The notes under the pieces are model-generated. The model was not told where the DNA came from and searched no databases. It worked only from the letters and a program-made list of their open reading frames with translations. From Bradyrhizobium sp. LTSP849 (GTDB lineage: Bacteria > Pseudomonadota > Alphaproteobacteria > Rhizobiales > Xanthobacteraceae): 64,000 nucleotides of DNA. The translations under genes and the position numbers were made by a program. Location: NCBI RefSeq assembly GCF_000938255.1, contig NZ_JYMR01000023.1, positions 248,001 through 312,000 of the forward strand, in the 5' to 3' direction. Positions 36,562 through 45,274 of this stretch are shown here, piece after piece. Each line of letters begins with the position of its first letter. Position 1 is the first letter of the stretch.

Positions 36562-36801
36562 ATGAGCGGTTACGACATCTTCGCCTGGATCGTGCTGGTG
36601 ATCCTGCTCGCCAGCGCGATCGCTGTGGTCTGCATCGCGGGTTGGTTGCCGGGCCACATCGCAAAATCGCGCAACCATCCTCATGCGCAGGCGGTCACGG
36701 TTGCCGGCTGGATCACGCTGTTCTTCGGCTTTGCGCTGTGGCCGATCGCGTTCATCTGGGCCTATCTCGACGTGCCCGCACGCAAGGCGGGAGATGCGTG
36801 A
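36562..36801 (+). CDS. DUF3302-type small inner-membrane protein (YiaW-like)
   Basis: 79 residues with two membrane helices (DIFAWIVLVILLASAIAVVCI and VAGWITLFFGFALWPIAFIWAY) joined by GWLPGHIAKSRNHP, the layout of DUF3302 proteins, which are found paired with a HlyD-like subunit (YiaW/YiaV in E. coli). ATG 36562 has GGAAGG about 8 nt upstream. The TGA overlaps the next ATG (TGATG), so the pair is translationally coupled. Confidence 0.82.
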   Translation: MSGYDIFAWIVLVILLASAIAVVCIAGWLPGHIAKSRNHPHAQAVTVAGWITLFFGFALWPIAFIWAYLDVPARKAGDA

Positions 36802-37742
36802 TGGGCGTCGCGATCTTCAACACCTATCTCGTGCTGCTCTTCCTCTTGGTGCACTTCGGCATCGTGCGCTTCAACCTGTTCTGGAAGGCGTCCCCCGCGA
36901 TCGTTCTGGTGCTGCTGATGTTCGGGCTCCTGATCCCGATGGGATGGGGCGCGCCGCAAGGCGCAGCGCTCGTTGTGCGCAATGCGGTCTCGATCGTGCC
37001 TGATGTGGCCGGCGAGGTGACGGATGTTCCGGTCCTCGCCAACGCGCCGCTGAAGTCCGGCGACGTCCTGTTCAAGATTGATCCTGTGCCCTATGCGGCG
37101 CAGGTCAAGGCGATCGACGCACAATTCAAGCTCGCCAAGACGCGCCTGGGCCAGATGACGCAGCTCTTCGAGCGCGACGCCGGCCGCGGCTTCGACGTCG
37201 AGCAGCGGCAGTCCGAGGCCGACCAGCTCTCGGGCCAGCTCGAGGCCGCGCAATGGAATCTCGACAAGACCGTCGTGCGCGCGCCGGCCGACGGCTACGT
37301 CACCAACCTCGCGCTGCGCAAGGGCGCGCGGGTGGCGAACCTGCCGCTGTCGCCGGTGATGGCTTTCATCGACGCCTCCAACACCATCATCGGCGTCGAG
37401 ATCAACCAGATTGACGCGCGCTATATCGCGCCGGGGCAGGACGTCGAAGCCACGTTCAAGTTTGCACCTGGGCAAGTGTTTTCCGGCAAGGTCGAGAGCG
37501 TGCTCCAGGCGATCGCGACGGGGCAGACACAGACATCGGGCACCGCGGTCCTTCCCAGAGCGATCGAGGCCGCGCCGTTCATTGTGCGCGTCAGGCTCGA
37601 CGACGCTGAGTTTGCCAGACGCCTGCCGGCCGGCAGCGCCGGGACGGCGGCGATCTACACCGATCGCGTCAAGCCGACCCACATCGTCCGCCGCGTGATC
37701 CTGCGACAGGTCGCAATTCTGAATTACGTCAATCCGTTCTAG
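36801..37742 (+). CDS. HlyD family membrane-fusion protein (YiaV-like)
   Basis: 313 residues. Two N-terminal hydrophobic segments (about 8-27 and 32-50) anchor it in the inner membrane. A barrel-sandwich lipoyl-like domain (IVPDVAGEVTDVPVLANAPLKSGDVLFKID) is split by a coiled-coil hairpin (about 105-155) and closed by TVVRAPADGYVTNL, the HlyD hallmark. It would act as periplasmic adaptor; no energy-providing transporter is adjacent, as in the E. coli YiaW-YiaV pair. Confidence 0.85.
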   Translation: MGVAIFNTYLVLLFLLVHFGIVRFNLFWKASPAIVLVLLMFGLLIPMGWGAPQGAALVVRNAVSIVPDVAGEVTDVPVLANAPLKSGDVLFKIDPVPYAAQVKAIDAQFKLAKTRLGQMTQLFERDAGRGFDVEQRQSEADQLSGQLEAAQWNLDKTVVRAPADGYVTNLALRKGARVANLPLSPVMAFIDASNTIIGVEINQIDARYIAPGQDVEATFKFAPGQVFSGKVESVLQAIATGQTQTSGTAVLPRAIEAAPFIVRVRLDDAEFARRLPAGSAGTAAIYTDRVKPTHIVRRVILRQVAILNYVNPF

Positions 37743-37755
37743 GCGAGAGCAGACA

Positions 37756-38775
37756 ATGCAAAGAGCAGCGCTGACGGCTTCGTTCCTTCTCCTCGTGTCG
37801 AGCGCGCAAGCGCAGTCGCCAGTTCCGGTAACAATCGACAATTTCCCCCGCGCGGAGTCTGATCTGTATTTCGGCAACGGCATCAAGGAGGCGGGCGGGA
37901 TCGGCAAGCTGTTTCACCATCGCGAGCCCATGGCGATGGACAAGCAAGGGGTCATCCGGTCAAATCGCGATACGCTGTATTCCCTGGCTGTCATCGATCT
38001 CGACGCCGGACCGGTGACGATTACGCTGCCCGACGCAGGCAAGCGGTTCCGGTCGTTGATGGTGGTCAACGAGGATCATTACATCGTCGGCGACATCGAA
38101 TATCGCGCCGGCAAATACAGTTACGATCGAAGCAAGGTCGGCACACGCTATGGGCTGATTGGGATTCGGACCCTGGTCGATCCCAACGATCCCAAGGATG
38201 TCGAGAAGGTCCGTGCAGTTCAAGACGCCGTCACGATCAGCCAGAAGGGTCCGGGCAAGTTCGAGATCCCGAATTGGGATCCGGTCAGTCAGAAAAAGGT
38301 GCGCGATGCCCTTTTGGTGCTGTCGTCAACCGCAGGCGGTTTCAAGAATGCGTTTGGCGCCAAGGGGCAGGTCGATCCGGTCAGGCATCTGATCGCAACT
38401 GCCGCCGGATGGGGCGGCAATCCCGACAAGGACGCGACCTATCTCAGCGTCACCCCCGAGAAGAACGACGGCAGCGCGGTCTACAAGCTGACCGTTCCCG
38501 GTAACGTGCCGGTCGACGGTTTCTGGTCGATCAGCCTCTACAACGCCGAGGGCTATTACGAGAAGAATCCCTACGACGCCTACGCGCTCAACGATCTGAC
38601 CGCGGCAAAATCCGCCGACGGCTCGACGGTGGTCCAGTTCGGCGGTTGCGACGGCAAGATCCCGAACTGCCTGCCGATTATGAAGGGCTGGAACTACACC
38701 GTCCGGCTCTATCGGCCGCGTCCGGAAATTCTGAACGGCAAGTGGAAATTTCCTGAGCCGAAGCCAGTGAGCTAA
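37756..38775 (+). CDS. DUF1254/DUF1214-type exported protein 1
   Basis: 339 residues with a signal peptide (MQRAALTASFLLLVSSAQAQ). The segment IRSNRDTLYSLAVIDLDAGPVTITLPD and the C-terminal WSISLYNAEGYYEKNPYDAYALNDLT match DUF1254 plus DUF1214 proteins. The molecular function of the family is not established. It follows the HlyD gene by 13 nt, and its stop overlaps an upstream in-frame ATG of the next gene, consistent with one operon. Distantly related to the next protein. Confidence 0.8.
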   Translation: MQRAALTASFLLLVSSAQAQSPVPVTIDNFPRAESDLYFGNGIKEAGGIGKLFHHREPMAMDKQGVIRSNRDTLYSLAVIDLDAGPVTITLPDAGKRFRSLMVVNEDHYIVGDIEYRAGKYSYDRSKVGTRYGLIGIRTLVDPNDPKDVEKVRAVQDAVTISQKGPGKFEIPNWDPVSQKKVRDALLVLSSTAGGFKNAFGAKGQVDPVRHLIATAAGWGGNPDKDATYLSVTPEKNDGSAVYKLTVPGNVPVDGFWSISLYNAEGYYEKNPYDAYALNDLTAAKSADGSTVVQFGGCDGKIPNCLPIMKGWNYTVRLYRPRPEILNGKWKFPEPKPVS

Positions 38776-38798
38776 TGATCGAAGAGATGGAGGCTATC

Positions 38799-40226
38799 AT
38801 GAGAGGAGCAATCGCCGGCGCCGTTGCCACGGTTCTGATGGCTGCGAGCGTGCACGCGCAGAGCCCGTCACCGGATGAGCTTGCCGCGCGCAACATCCAG
38901 CGTCGCGCGGTCGAGGCGATGATCTGGGCCATGCCGGCCGTGAATACCGACCTGATGCTCCAGACCATGCTTGGCAGTACCAAGGCCAAGGTCAACGAGA
39001 TCGTCTACTGGTCGAAGCCGGTGGACTGGAAGAACCAGACGCTGACGCCAAATCCTGACGCGATCTATCTGATGTCGTTCTGGAACGTGAAGGATGATCC
39101 GATCGTCATCGAGATTCCGCCGGCGCAGGGGGGCTCGATCGCCGGCAATATCGTCACGGCCTGGCAGATGCCGCTAGAGGACGCCGGTCCGGAAGGTGCC
39201 GATAAGGGGCAGGGCGGCAAGTACCTGATTTTGCCGCCCGGCTACAAGGGCGAGGTGCCCGCAGGCTACATCGTGCTCCAATCCGACACGTTGAGTGGCT
39301 TCGCGCTGCTGCGGTCGAATCTCGCGAGCCACAGCGACGCCGACGTCGCGAAGTCGGTCGCCTACGGCAAGCAGGTCAAAGTCTATCCGCTCGCGCAGGC
39401 GAACGATCCGCCGCCGACGAACTTCACCGACGCCTACGACGTCCTGTTCGACTCCACCATCCCCTTCGACGCGCGCTTCTATCGCAACCTCGACCGCGTC
39501 GTGCAGAACGAACCGTGGCTCGAGCGCGACCGCGCCATGATCGATCAACTCGCGACCATCGGTATCGAGAAGGGTAAAGCCTTCAATCCGGATCAGAAGA
39601 CTGTTGCGCTGCTCGATCAGGCCGCCCGCGAAGCCCACGCGATACTTGAACAGAGCTACGACGCCGGCTTCGCCGTGATCAATCCAGGCATCCGTTGGTT
39701 CCCGGCTGCGGTGGCAGAGATGGTCAAGGCCGCGAGCACAGGATACGCCGATCCGAACACCTATCCAGTCGACATGCGCGGCGTCTCCTATACGCTCGGC
39801 TTCACCGGCATCAAGCGCATCGGAACCGCACAGTTCTACCTGATGGCCAACAAGGACCGTGACGGCCAGCCGTTCGACGGCGCCGTCAATTATCGCCTGA
39901 CCGTCCCGGCGAACGCGCCGGTCAAACTATACTGGTCGGCAACAGTCTACGACCGCGAGACCCATGCTCTCGTCCGCAACATGCCGAGCGCAAGCCGCGC
40001 CTCGATCAGCCCGGGCATCCAGAAGAACGCCGACGGTTCGGTCGACGTTTATTTCGGTCCGAAGGCGCCGGAAGGCAAGGAGGCGAACTGGGTGCCGACC
40101 GATCCCGCGCGAAAGTTCGAGCTGCTGTTTCGCCTCTACGGGCCGGAGAAACCGCTGTTCGACCACAGCTGGAAACTGCCCGATGTCGAGCGTGTCGCCA
40201 CGACGATCGGGGGCGCCACGAAGTAG
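38799..40226 (+). CDS. DUF1254/DUF1214-type exported protein 2
   Basis: 475 residues, larger than its neighbour and with a full DUF1254 N-terminal part (AMIWAMPAVNTDLM, TPNPDAIYLMSFWNVKDDPIVIEIPP) followed by a DUF1214 C-terminal part (YWSATVYDRETHALVRNMP, SISPGIQKNADGSVDVYFGP). ATG 38799 is preferred to 38775 or 38787 because GGAGG lies 5 nt upstream and a signal peptide (MRGAIAGAVATVLMAASVHAQ region) begins there. Function unknown; the MetA-like outer-membrane protein downstream suggests a role with hydrophobic compounds. Confidence 0.82.
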   Translation: MRGAIAGAVATVLMAASVHAQSPSPDELAARNIQRRAVEAMIWAMPAVNTDLMLQTMLGSTKAKVNEIVYWSKPVDWKNQTLTPNPDAIYLMSFWNVKDDPIVIEIPPAQGGSIAGNIVTAWQMPLEDAGPEGADKGQGGKYLILPPGYKGEVPAGYIVLQSDTLSGFALLRSNLASHSDADVAKSVAYGKQVKVYPLAQANDPPPTNFTDAYDVLFDSTIPFDARFYRNLDRVVQNEPWLERDRAMIDQLATIGIEKGKAFNPDQKTVALLDQAAREAHAILEQSYDAGFAVINPGIRWFPAAVAEMVKAASTGYADPNTYPVDMRGVSYTLGFTGIKRIGTAQFYLMANKDRDGQPFDGAVNYRLTVPANAPVKLYWSATVYDRETHALVRNMPSASRASISPGIQKNADGSVDVYFGPKAPEGKEANWVPTDPARKFELLFRLYGPEKPLFDHSWKLPDVERVATTIGGATK

Positions 40227-40282
40227 TGCAGCGAGCGTGATGCGTTTGGGTGGATGACGTGACGAGAATGGGGAGACACGAC

Positions 40283-41299
40283 ATGACGGGACACCTTCGA
40301 AAGGCCGGGCTCGCGACGGCGTTGGTGATGGCGAGCTTCGTCGCCCAGCCCGCGCTCGCCGACTCAGGCGGCGTGAGCTTCTGGTTGCCGGGCATCTTCG
40401 GCAGCCTGGCCGCCGTTCCGGTGGCGCCGGGATGGGCTTATTCGACGATCTACATCCACCTTCAGGAAAATGCCGGCCGCGGGCAGAACTTCGTCACCAG
40501 CGGCGGCATTCCCGGCTCGGTGACCGCCGGCCTTAATGCGCATGCCGATGTGCTCATTCAGGGCATCACCTACACCTCTGCGATGCCCGTGCTCGGCGGG
40601 CAGGCAGGCTTTAGCGTGCTCGCCGCACCTGGAAACATCGGCGTCGGCATCGATGCGACGCTGACCGGTCCGCGCGGCAACACCATTTCAGGCGGCGTGA
40701 CAGACAACCGCACCACGCTGACGGACGTCTTCTACCAGGGCACGCTGAAATGGAACCAGGGCGTCCACAATGAGCTGGTCTACATCACCGGTAACATCCC
40801 GAGCGGCACCTACGATTCCAGCCGTCTCGCGAATTTGAGTTTTGGATTCCCCGCGGTCGATGTGGGCGGCGGCTACACCTACCTCGATCCGAAGACCGGA
40901 CATGAGTTCTCGATTGTCGGCGGGCTCACCTACAATTTCATGAACTCTGCCCTCCAATATCAGAACGGCATCGACTTCCATGTCGACTGGGCCGCCTCCC
41001 AGTTTGTCAGCAAGAACGTCCATATCGGTGTCGCCGGCTATTTCTTCCAGCAGCTCACCGACGACAGCGGCCCCGGCGCCAAGCTCGGCGGCTTCAGGGG
41101 GCAGGCGGTCGGCATCGGCCCGCAGATCGGGTTCATGATTCCGATGTCTGAGGGCTACCAAGGCTATCTCAATATCAGGGGCTACAAGGACCTCGAGGTG
41201 GAAAACCGTCCGACGAGCTGGTCGACCTGGGTCACCTTCTCGGTCTCGCAGGCAGCGTCGGCGCCGGCCGCTACAAAACCCATCGTTCGAAAGTACTGA
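40283..41299 (+). CDS. MetA/SphA-like outer-membrane transporter (phenol-degradation meta-pathway family)
   Basis: 338 residues with a signal peptide cleaved near PALADSGG. The mature start FWLPGIFGSLAAVPVAPGWAYSTIYIH is the characteristic block of the MetA-pathway outer-membrane family; the rest alternates polar and hydrophobic residues as in a beta-barrel. ATG 40283 has GGGGAGA about 7 nt upstream, whereas the in-frame Met at 40250 lacks one. It probably lets aromatic or other hydrophobic molecules cross the outer membrane. The adenylate cyclase gene begins 22 nt downstream. Confidence 0.78.
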   Translation: MTGHLRKAGLATALVMASFVAQPALADSGGVSFWLPGIFGSLAAVPVAPGWAYSTIYIHLQENAGRGQNFVTSGGIPGSVTAGLNAHADVLIQGITYTSAMPVLGGQAGFSVLAAPGNIGVGIDATLTGPRGNTISGGVTDNRTTLTDVFYQGTLKWNQGVHNELVYITGNIPSGTYDSSRLANLSFGFPAVDVGGGYTYLDPKTGHEFSIVGGLTYNFMNSALQYQNGIDFHVDWAASQFVSKNVHIGVAGYFFQQLTDDSGPGAKLGGFRGQAVGIGPQIGFMIPMSEGYQGYLNIRGYKDLEVENRPTSWSTWVTFSVSQAASAPAATKPIVRKY

Positions 41300-41321
41300 G
41301 GGAGGTGTCAACGCAGCTCCA

Positions 41322-43427
41322 ATGACCGGAGACCCGACCAGCAAGCGCGTACTTCGCATCGGCTTTCAGACATCGATCATCACGGTGTTCGTGGCCGTCG
41401 TGCTGCTTGTGGGCCTGACACTGGTCTATCTCAGCTTCGAACGCGTCACGGTGATCACCAAGGCAGCGGCCTCGAGCTTCATCGAGAAAGTCGCCCAGCT
41501 CGGCGCCGATCATGTCGACGAGCAGTTCAAGAACGTTCGCGACAATCTCGACATCCTGTCTGGCCTGCCGTCGATTCAGGAGGCCGACATATCGGACAAT
41601 TCGCGGCTGTACAGCCTGATGGCAGCGATGCTGCGCAACAATCAGCAGCTCTTCAACCTCTATGTCGGCTATGAAGATGGCTCGTTCATCGAGATGGACG
41701 TGATTGATCGCGCCAAGCCGGGTTTCAGGGGGGGCCTGAGCGTCGATCAGGATGCAGCATTCCGCCTTGTCGTGATATCGCGAACGGCCGGTGCCAAGCC
41801 AGTCACCCAGTTCCTCTCGGAGAACCTCATAGTCGTCACCGAAGTGGCCGGTCCCGACAATTACGATCCGAGGACTAGGCCCTGGTATGTCGAGGCATTC
41901 AAGAACGACAAGACCCTGCTCACCGGTCCCTACATCTTTTATGCGACCGAAGAGCCCGGCTACACGCTACGAAAACCCCTGAAGGAGGGGCGGCGCGGCG
42001 TGGTCGCAGGCGACGTGCTGCTCAACCGGTTTGAAGACATGCTGACACAGCAGAAGCTCGGTGAGTCCGGCGTCGCGTTCCTGTTCAACCAATCCGGGCA
42101 GATCGTTGCCCATCCGGACATGAGCCGGTTGGTGGCCGGGATCCCCGGGCGCCACGACGATCTTCCGCCCATCGGCGCGCTGAAGTGGCCAGGCTTCGAG
42201 CCGATCGTTCGCTCCTGGCGGGAGCGCGGGCCGGCTCAGCAGTTCTTTGCGGACGACTTGGGGCGAACCTATGTCGCGGCGGTGCATGATCTGGCGACGA
42301 CCGGTTCGGCCAATGTCCGGTTGGCGATCGTCGCACCGCTCGATGAATTCTACGCGCAGATCATCCAGGAGCGTCGCACATTGTTCGCGCTCGCGCTTGC
42401 CTTCGTCGGGGCTACGCTCCCATTCGCGTTCTGGCTGGGATCGCGGATGGCACAGCCGCTGCGTAATATTGTCGAGCAGACCGACGAGATCCAGCGATTT
42501 CAGATCGCAGAGCGGCCGCGTGTTCATTCCATCATTGCCGAAATCGAAGAGCTTGGCCGCTCCGTCTTCACCATGCGGAGCGTCGTGCGCAGCTTCGCAA
42601 GCTTCATTCCGCGCCAGATCGTGCGGCAACTGATCGAGACCGGCTCCTCGCTCAGCCTGGGCGGATCGAGGCGGGAAGTGACGGTGCTGTTCACGGATGT
42701 CGCGGACTTCACGGCCAAGACGGAAAGGGCAGATCCGTCGCAGGTGATGATTTACACGTCGCGCTATTTTGCAGCGCTGTCGGACGAGATCATGCGCAAT
42801 CACGGCACCGTCGACAAATATATCGGCGACGCCGTGATGGCATTCTGGAACGCCCCAGCAGATGATCCCGATCACGTCGTCCATGGCTGCCGCGCCATCC
42901 TGGCCTGTCTTGCGGCAAACGAGGCGCTCAACAAGGAATTTCGCCGCGAGGGCTGGCCGCCTTACGACACGCGTTTCGGCCTGCATGTCGGCGACGCCGT
43001 GGTCGGCAATATCGGTTCGAGCGACCGGATGAATTACACAGCGCTCGGTGCCACCATCAACCTGGCGTCGCGGCTCGAAGGGCTGAACAAGAACTATGGC
43101 ACGCGCGTGCTGGTCAGCGCGGCGGTCCGTGCGCGCGCCGGCCATGCGTTCCTGTTCCGCAGCGTCGACACCATCAGGCCCAAAGGATTTGCCGAGGCAA
43201 TCGAGGTCAGCGAGCTGCGCGGCGAGCTGGCTCGATCGGACGAGGCCGACATTGCGATGTGCCGGAGTTGGGACGAGGTTTTCGCATCCATCGCACAGGA
43301 GGGGGCGACCGAGACGGCCATGGTCCGGCTCTCGGGCTTCTTGCTCGACTATCCCAAAGACCGCATCGCACAATATCATGCCGAGCGATTTCGCACCGCC
43401 GCTCGCAATCCAGGAGAGGTGGCGTGA
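41322..43427 (+). CDS. Class III adenylate cyclase with dCache sensor and HAMP
   Basis: 701 residues: membrane helix (about 18-38), dCache_1-type periplasmic sensor (about 45-345, with the DPRTRPWY motif near 182-189), second helix (353-372), HAMP-like linker, then a class III cyclase domain (about 450-630). Metal ligands are Asp459 (VLFTDVADFT) and Asp503 (DKYIGDAVMAFW), adenine-recognition residues probably Lys499 and Thr573, and transition-state residues Asn580 and Arg584 (INLASRLEGLN), so it should make cAMP. Its stop overlaps the GTG start of the binding-protein gene. Confidence 0.9.
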   Translation: MTGDPTSKRVLRIGFQTSIITVFVAVVLLVGLTLVYLSFERVTVITKAAASSFIEKVAQLGADHVDEQFKNVRDNLDILSGLPSIQEADISDNSRLYSLMAAMLRNNQQLFNLYVGYEDGSFIEMDVIDRAKPGFRGGLSVDQDAAFRLVVISRTAGAKPVTQFLSENLIVVTEVAGPDNYDPRTRPWYVEAFKNDKTLLTGPYIFYATEEPGYTLRKPLKEGRRGVVAGDVLLNRFEDMLTQQKLGESGVAFLFNQSGQIVAHPDMSRLVAGIPGRHDDLPPIGALKWPGFEPIVRSWRERGPAQQFFADDLGRTYVAAVHDLATTGSANVRLAIVAPLDEFYAQIIQERRTLFALALAFVGATLPFAFWLGSRMAQPLRNIVEQTDEIQRFQIAERPRVHSIIAEIEELGRSVFTMRSVVRSFASFIPRQIVRQLIETGSSLSLGGSRREVTVLFTDVADFTAKTERADPSQVMIYTSRYFAALSDEIMRNHGTVDKYIGDAVMAFWNAPADDPDHVVHGCRAILACLAANEALNKEFRREGWPPYDTRFGLHVGDAVVGNIGSSDRMNYTALGATINLASRLEGLNKNYGTRVLVSAAVRARAGHAFLFRSVDTIRPKGFAEAIEVSELRGELARSDEADIAMCRSWDEVFASIAQEGATETAMVRLSGFLLDYPKDRIAQYHAERFRTAARNPGEVA

Positions 43428-44431
43428 GCGTCCACAATTTCAGCCGCCGACAGTTGTTGCGACAAGGCACGGCCGTGGCCGCCACGTCGGTGTTTAGTGC
43501 GCCCGGAATCGCGCAGGCCCGTACCAAAATCCGGCTTGGCTATCTTCATGTCGTTGCCGTGGATGGACACCTCTGGACCGGCCTCGATCGTGGCTCGTTC
43601 GACCGGGAGGGGATCGATTTCGAGCTGCACGAGTTCAACACCGGACCCGAGATCTTCGAGGCGATGGCGCGCGGGGAGCTCGATGTTCTGTCGGCAGGCG
43701 GCGTGATCTCCAATTATCTGGCACTCGGCCGCGGCCGCGGCTTCCTCATCAACGATATCGAGGTTGCGACCGCACAGCTCTGGGTCCGGCCGGCGCTCGG
43801 CGTGAGCAAGCTCGCCGATCTCAGGGGAAAGCGGATTGCGACGACGATGAAGACCACGGCGCATATCTTTCTCGACCGGGCGCTGCGGGCGAACAACATC
43901 AATCCGTCGGAGGTCGAGATCGTTGACAGCAGTATGTCGGCTGCGGTCAAGGCGTTCATTGCCGGTGAGGTGCCGGCCGTCGCGCTCTGGGTGCCCTTCA
44001 ATATGGCCGTGCGCGAGGCGTTGCCTGATGCGATCAAGCTCGTGGATGCCTCGGCCTTCTATCCGCAATCTGCCGTGCTCGGCGGCTGGGTGGCGCGGAC
44101 GGATTATTTTGCCGGCAACAGAGAGGTCCTGAGCCGGATCATCCGCGCCTGGACCGATGCGAACGACTACATGGTCCGTAGCCCGACCGCGGCCGCGGAG
44201 GCCTTGCAGCGGAGCTATTATCAGCAGTCGCGGCCTGCCGACATCGCCGAGGCCTTCAAGGCGCAGAAGCTCTATTCGTCGCGCGAATGGAAGCGGCTCT
44301 ATTCGGATGGAACCGTCGTGAAATGGCTCCAGCAGGTGAGTGACTTCTTCATGGCCGATGCCGGCATCACCAAGGCGCTGCACGCGTCGGACTATTTTGA
44401 CACGCAGCTCTACCTGACAACGGTTGCGTGA
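43424..44431 (+). CDS. NMT1/SsuA-like periplasmic binding protein, Tat signal, no cognate permease
   Basis: 335 residues. The N terminus NFSRRQLLRQGTAVAATSVF with GIAQA is a twin-arginine signal; the mature part (IRLGYLHVVAVDGHLWTGLDRG, AMARGELDVLSAGG, LADLRGKRIATTMKTTAHIFL) has the type 2 binding fold used for sulfonates, nitrate or thiamine precursors. GTG 43424 with GGAGAG upstream overlaps the cyclase stop (GTGA). The frame is open further upstream only inside the cyclase gene. No permease or ATPase follows, so it may deliver ligand to the cyclase sensor or to a transporter elsewhere. The 3' end overlaps the convergent AraC gene by 22 nt. Confidence 0.82.
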   Translation: MSVHNFSRRQLLRQGTAVAATSVFSAPGIAQARTKIRLGYLHVVAVDGHLWTGLDRGSFDREGIDFELHEFNTGPEIFEAMARGELDVLSAGGVISNYLALGRGRGFLINDIEVATAQLWVRPALGVSKLADLRGKRIATTMKTTAHIFLDRALRANNINPSEVEIVDSSMSAAVKAFIAGEVPAVALWVPFNMAVREALPDAIKLVDASAFYPQSAVLGGWVARTDYFAGNREVLSRIIRAWTDANDYMVRSPTAAAEALQRSYYQQSRPADIAEAFKAQKLYSSREWKRLYSDGTVVKWLQQVSDFFMADAGITKALHASDYFDTQLYLTTVA

Positions 44432-44991
44432 ATGTCTGGAGATCTGACGGCCCAGTCCTTGTCTGGTGAAGGCCGGCGGCGCGGACGGGTTTCAAAGTCA
44501 GGCCGTTCGTTCTTGAAGGCAGAGCGCCACCGCGCCGGCGTCTGGCCGCTGATGCGTTTGAAGACGGTCGAAAAGTGCGCCTGGGTGCTGAAGCCGACTG
44601 CAAGCGCGATCTCGGCCAGGGGCCTGTTGGTCGCCGTTAACAGCGACTTCGCATGCTCGATCCGATGATTGAGGAGGTATTCGCGGGGACGGTATCCGGT
44701 CGCTGCGCGGAACTGCGCCGCAAAATGCATCCTGGACAGGCCGGCAACATTGGCGAGCTCGGACAGGCTGATGCTGCGTTCGAAATGGGCGGCGACATGC
44801 TGCTCGACGCGCCGCAACCGCCATTTTGGCAGGGCATTGACCTTGGCGCGCGGCAAATCCGGCCGGCCCAGATGCATGGCGAGGATTTGGCCTTCTCTGG
44901 CGATCGTGTGGGCTGCGTGAGAGACCTCGTGATCCCCCGAGCCGGCCGGGAGATCGATCCAGGCGTGGGCTGTCTGCGATTCGGTCAACAT
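44410..44991 (-). CDS. Short AraC-type regulator (putative target of decamer element A)
   Basis: 193 residues, mostly DNA-binding domain: LRRVEQHVAAHFERSISLSELANVAGLSRMHFAAQFRAATGYRPREYL, then LAEIALAVGFSTQAHFSTVFKRISGQTPARWR. The roughly 50-residue N terminus is too short for a standard ligand domain. It resembles MarA/SoxS-like short activators, which usually respond to stress by their own abundance; that would suit control by element A located 94 nt upstream (last half-site to ATG). A GAGGGG site precedes ATG 44991. It probably relays the regulon signal further. Confidence 0.83.
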   Translation of the reverse strand: MLTESQTAHAWIDLPAGSGDHEVSHAAHTIAREGQILAMHLGRPDLPRAKVNALPKWRLRRVEQHVAAHFERSISLSELANVAGLSRMHFAAQFRAATGYRPREYLLNHRIEHAKSLLTATNRPLAEIALAVGFSTQAHFSTVFKRISGQTPARWRSAFKNERPDFETRPRRRPSPDKDWAVRSPDIHATVVR

Positions 44992-45061
44992 CGTTCATCC
45001 CCTCTGAGCTTCGCGGCCGTTCGTGGAGACCCGTAATCTCGCAAGTCTCTGCTATGGTCAG

Positions 45062-45115
45062 AGGATAGGCGTGAGCTGGCTTGGAAGCTCGTTAGGGGTG
45101 ATTAGGATCTGTTAG
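45062..45115 (-). promoter_or_regulatory. Decamer-repeat operator/promoter A (toward AraC gene)
   Basis: Read on the minus strand, half-sites CTAAC, CTAAT and CTAAC begin at 45115, 45105 and 45095, exactly 10 nt apart; the last decamer is CTAACGAGCT (45095-45086). After exactly 18 nt comes the -10-like hexamer TATCCT (45067-45062). The predicted leader to ATG 44991 is about 64 nt. The regulator gene at 45275 lies on the other side and could also be affected, but the polarity points to the AraC gene. Confidence 0.6.
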
Positions 45116-45274
45116 ATTTTGTGGGTGCACGCAGGGTGCGGCGGCCGGTCGCGGGAGATTGAATTTTGTTAAATATTTCAGTGTCTTGCGCCGATTGTTC
45201 GATTGCCGCCTTCCTTGCGATGAAGCACACGCGGCTCATGGTCTCTTTCCTCGAATCCGGCCGGTGAGTTCCAG

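Noticed and set aside
45168..45172. GTTAA in the regulator 1 leader as a further decamer element
   Set aside because: Isolated, without repeats at 10-nt spacing.
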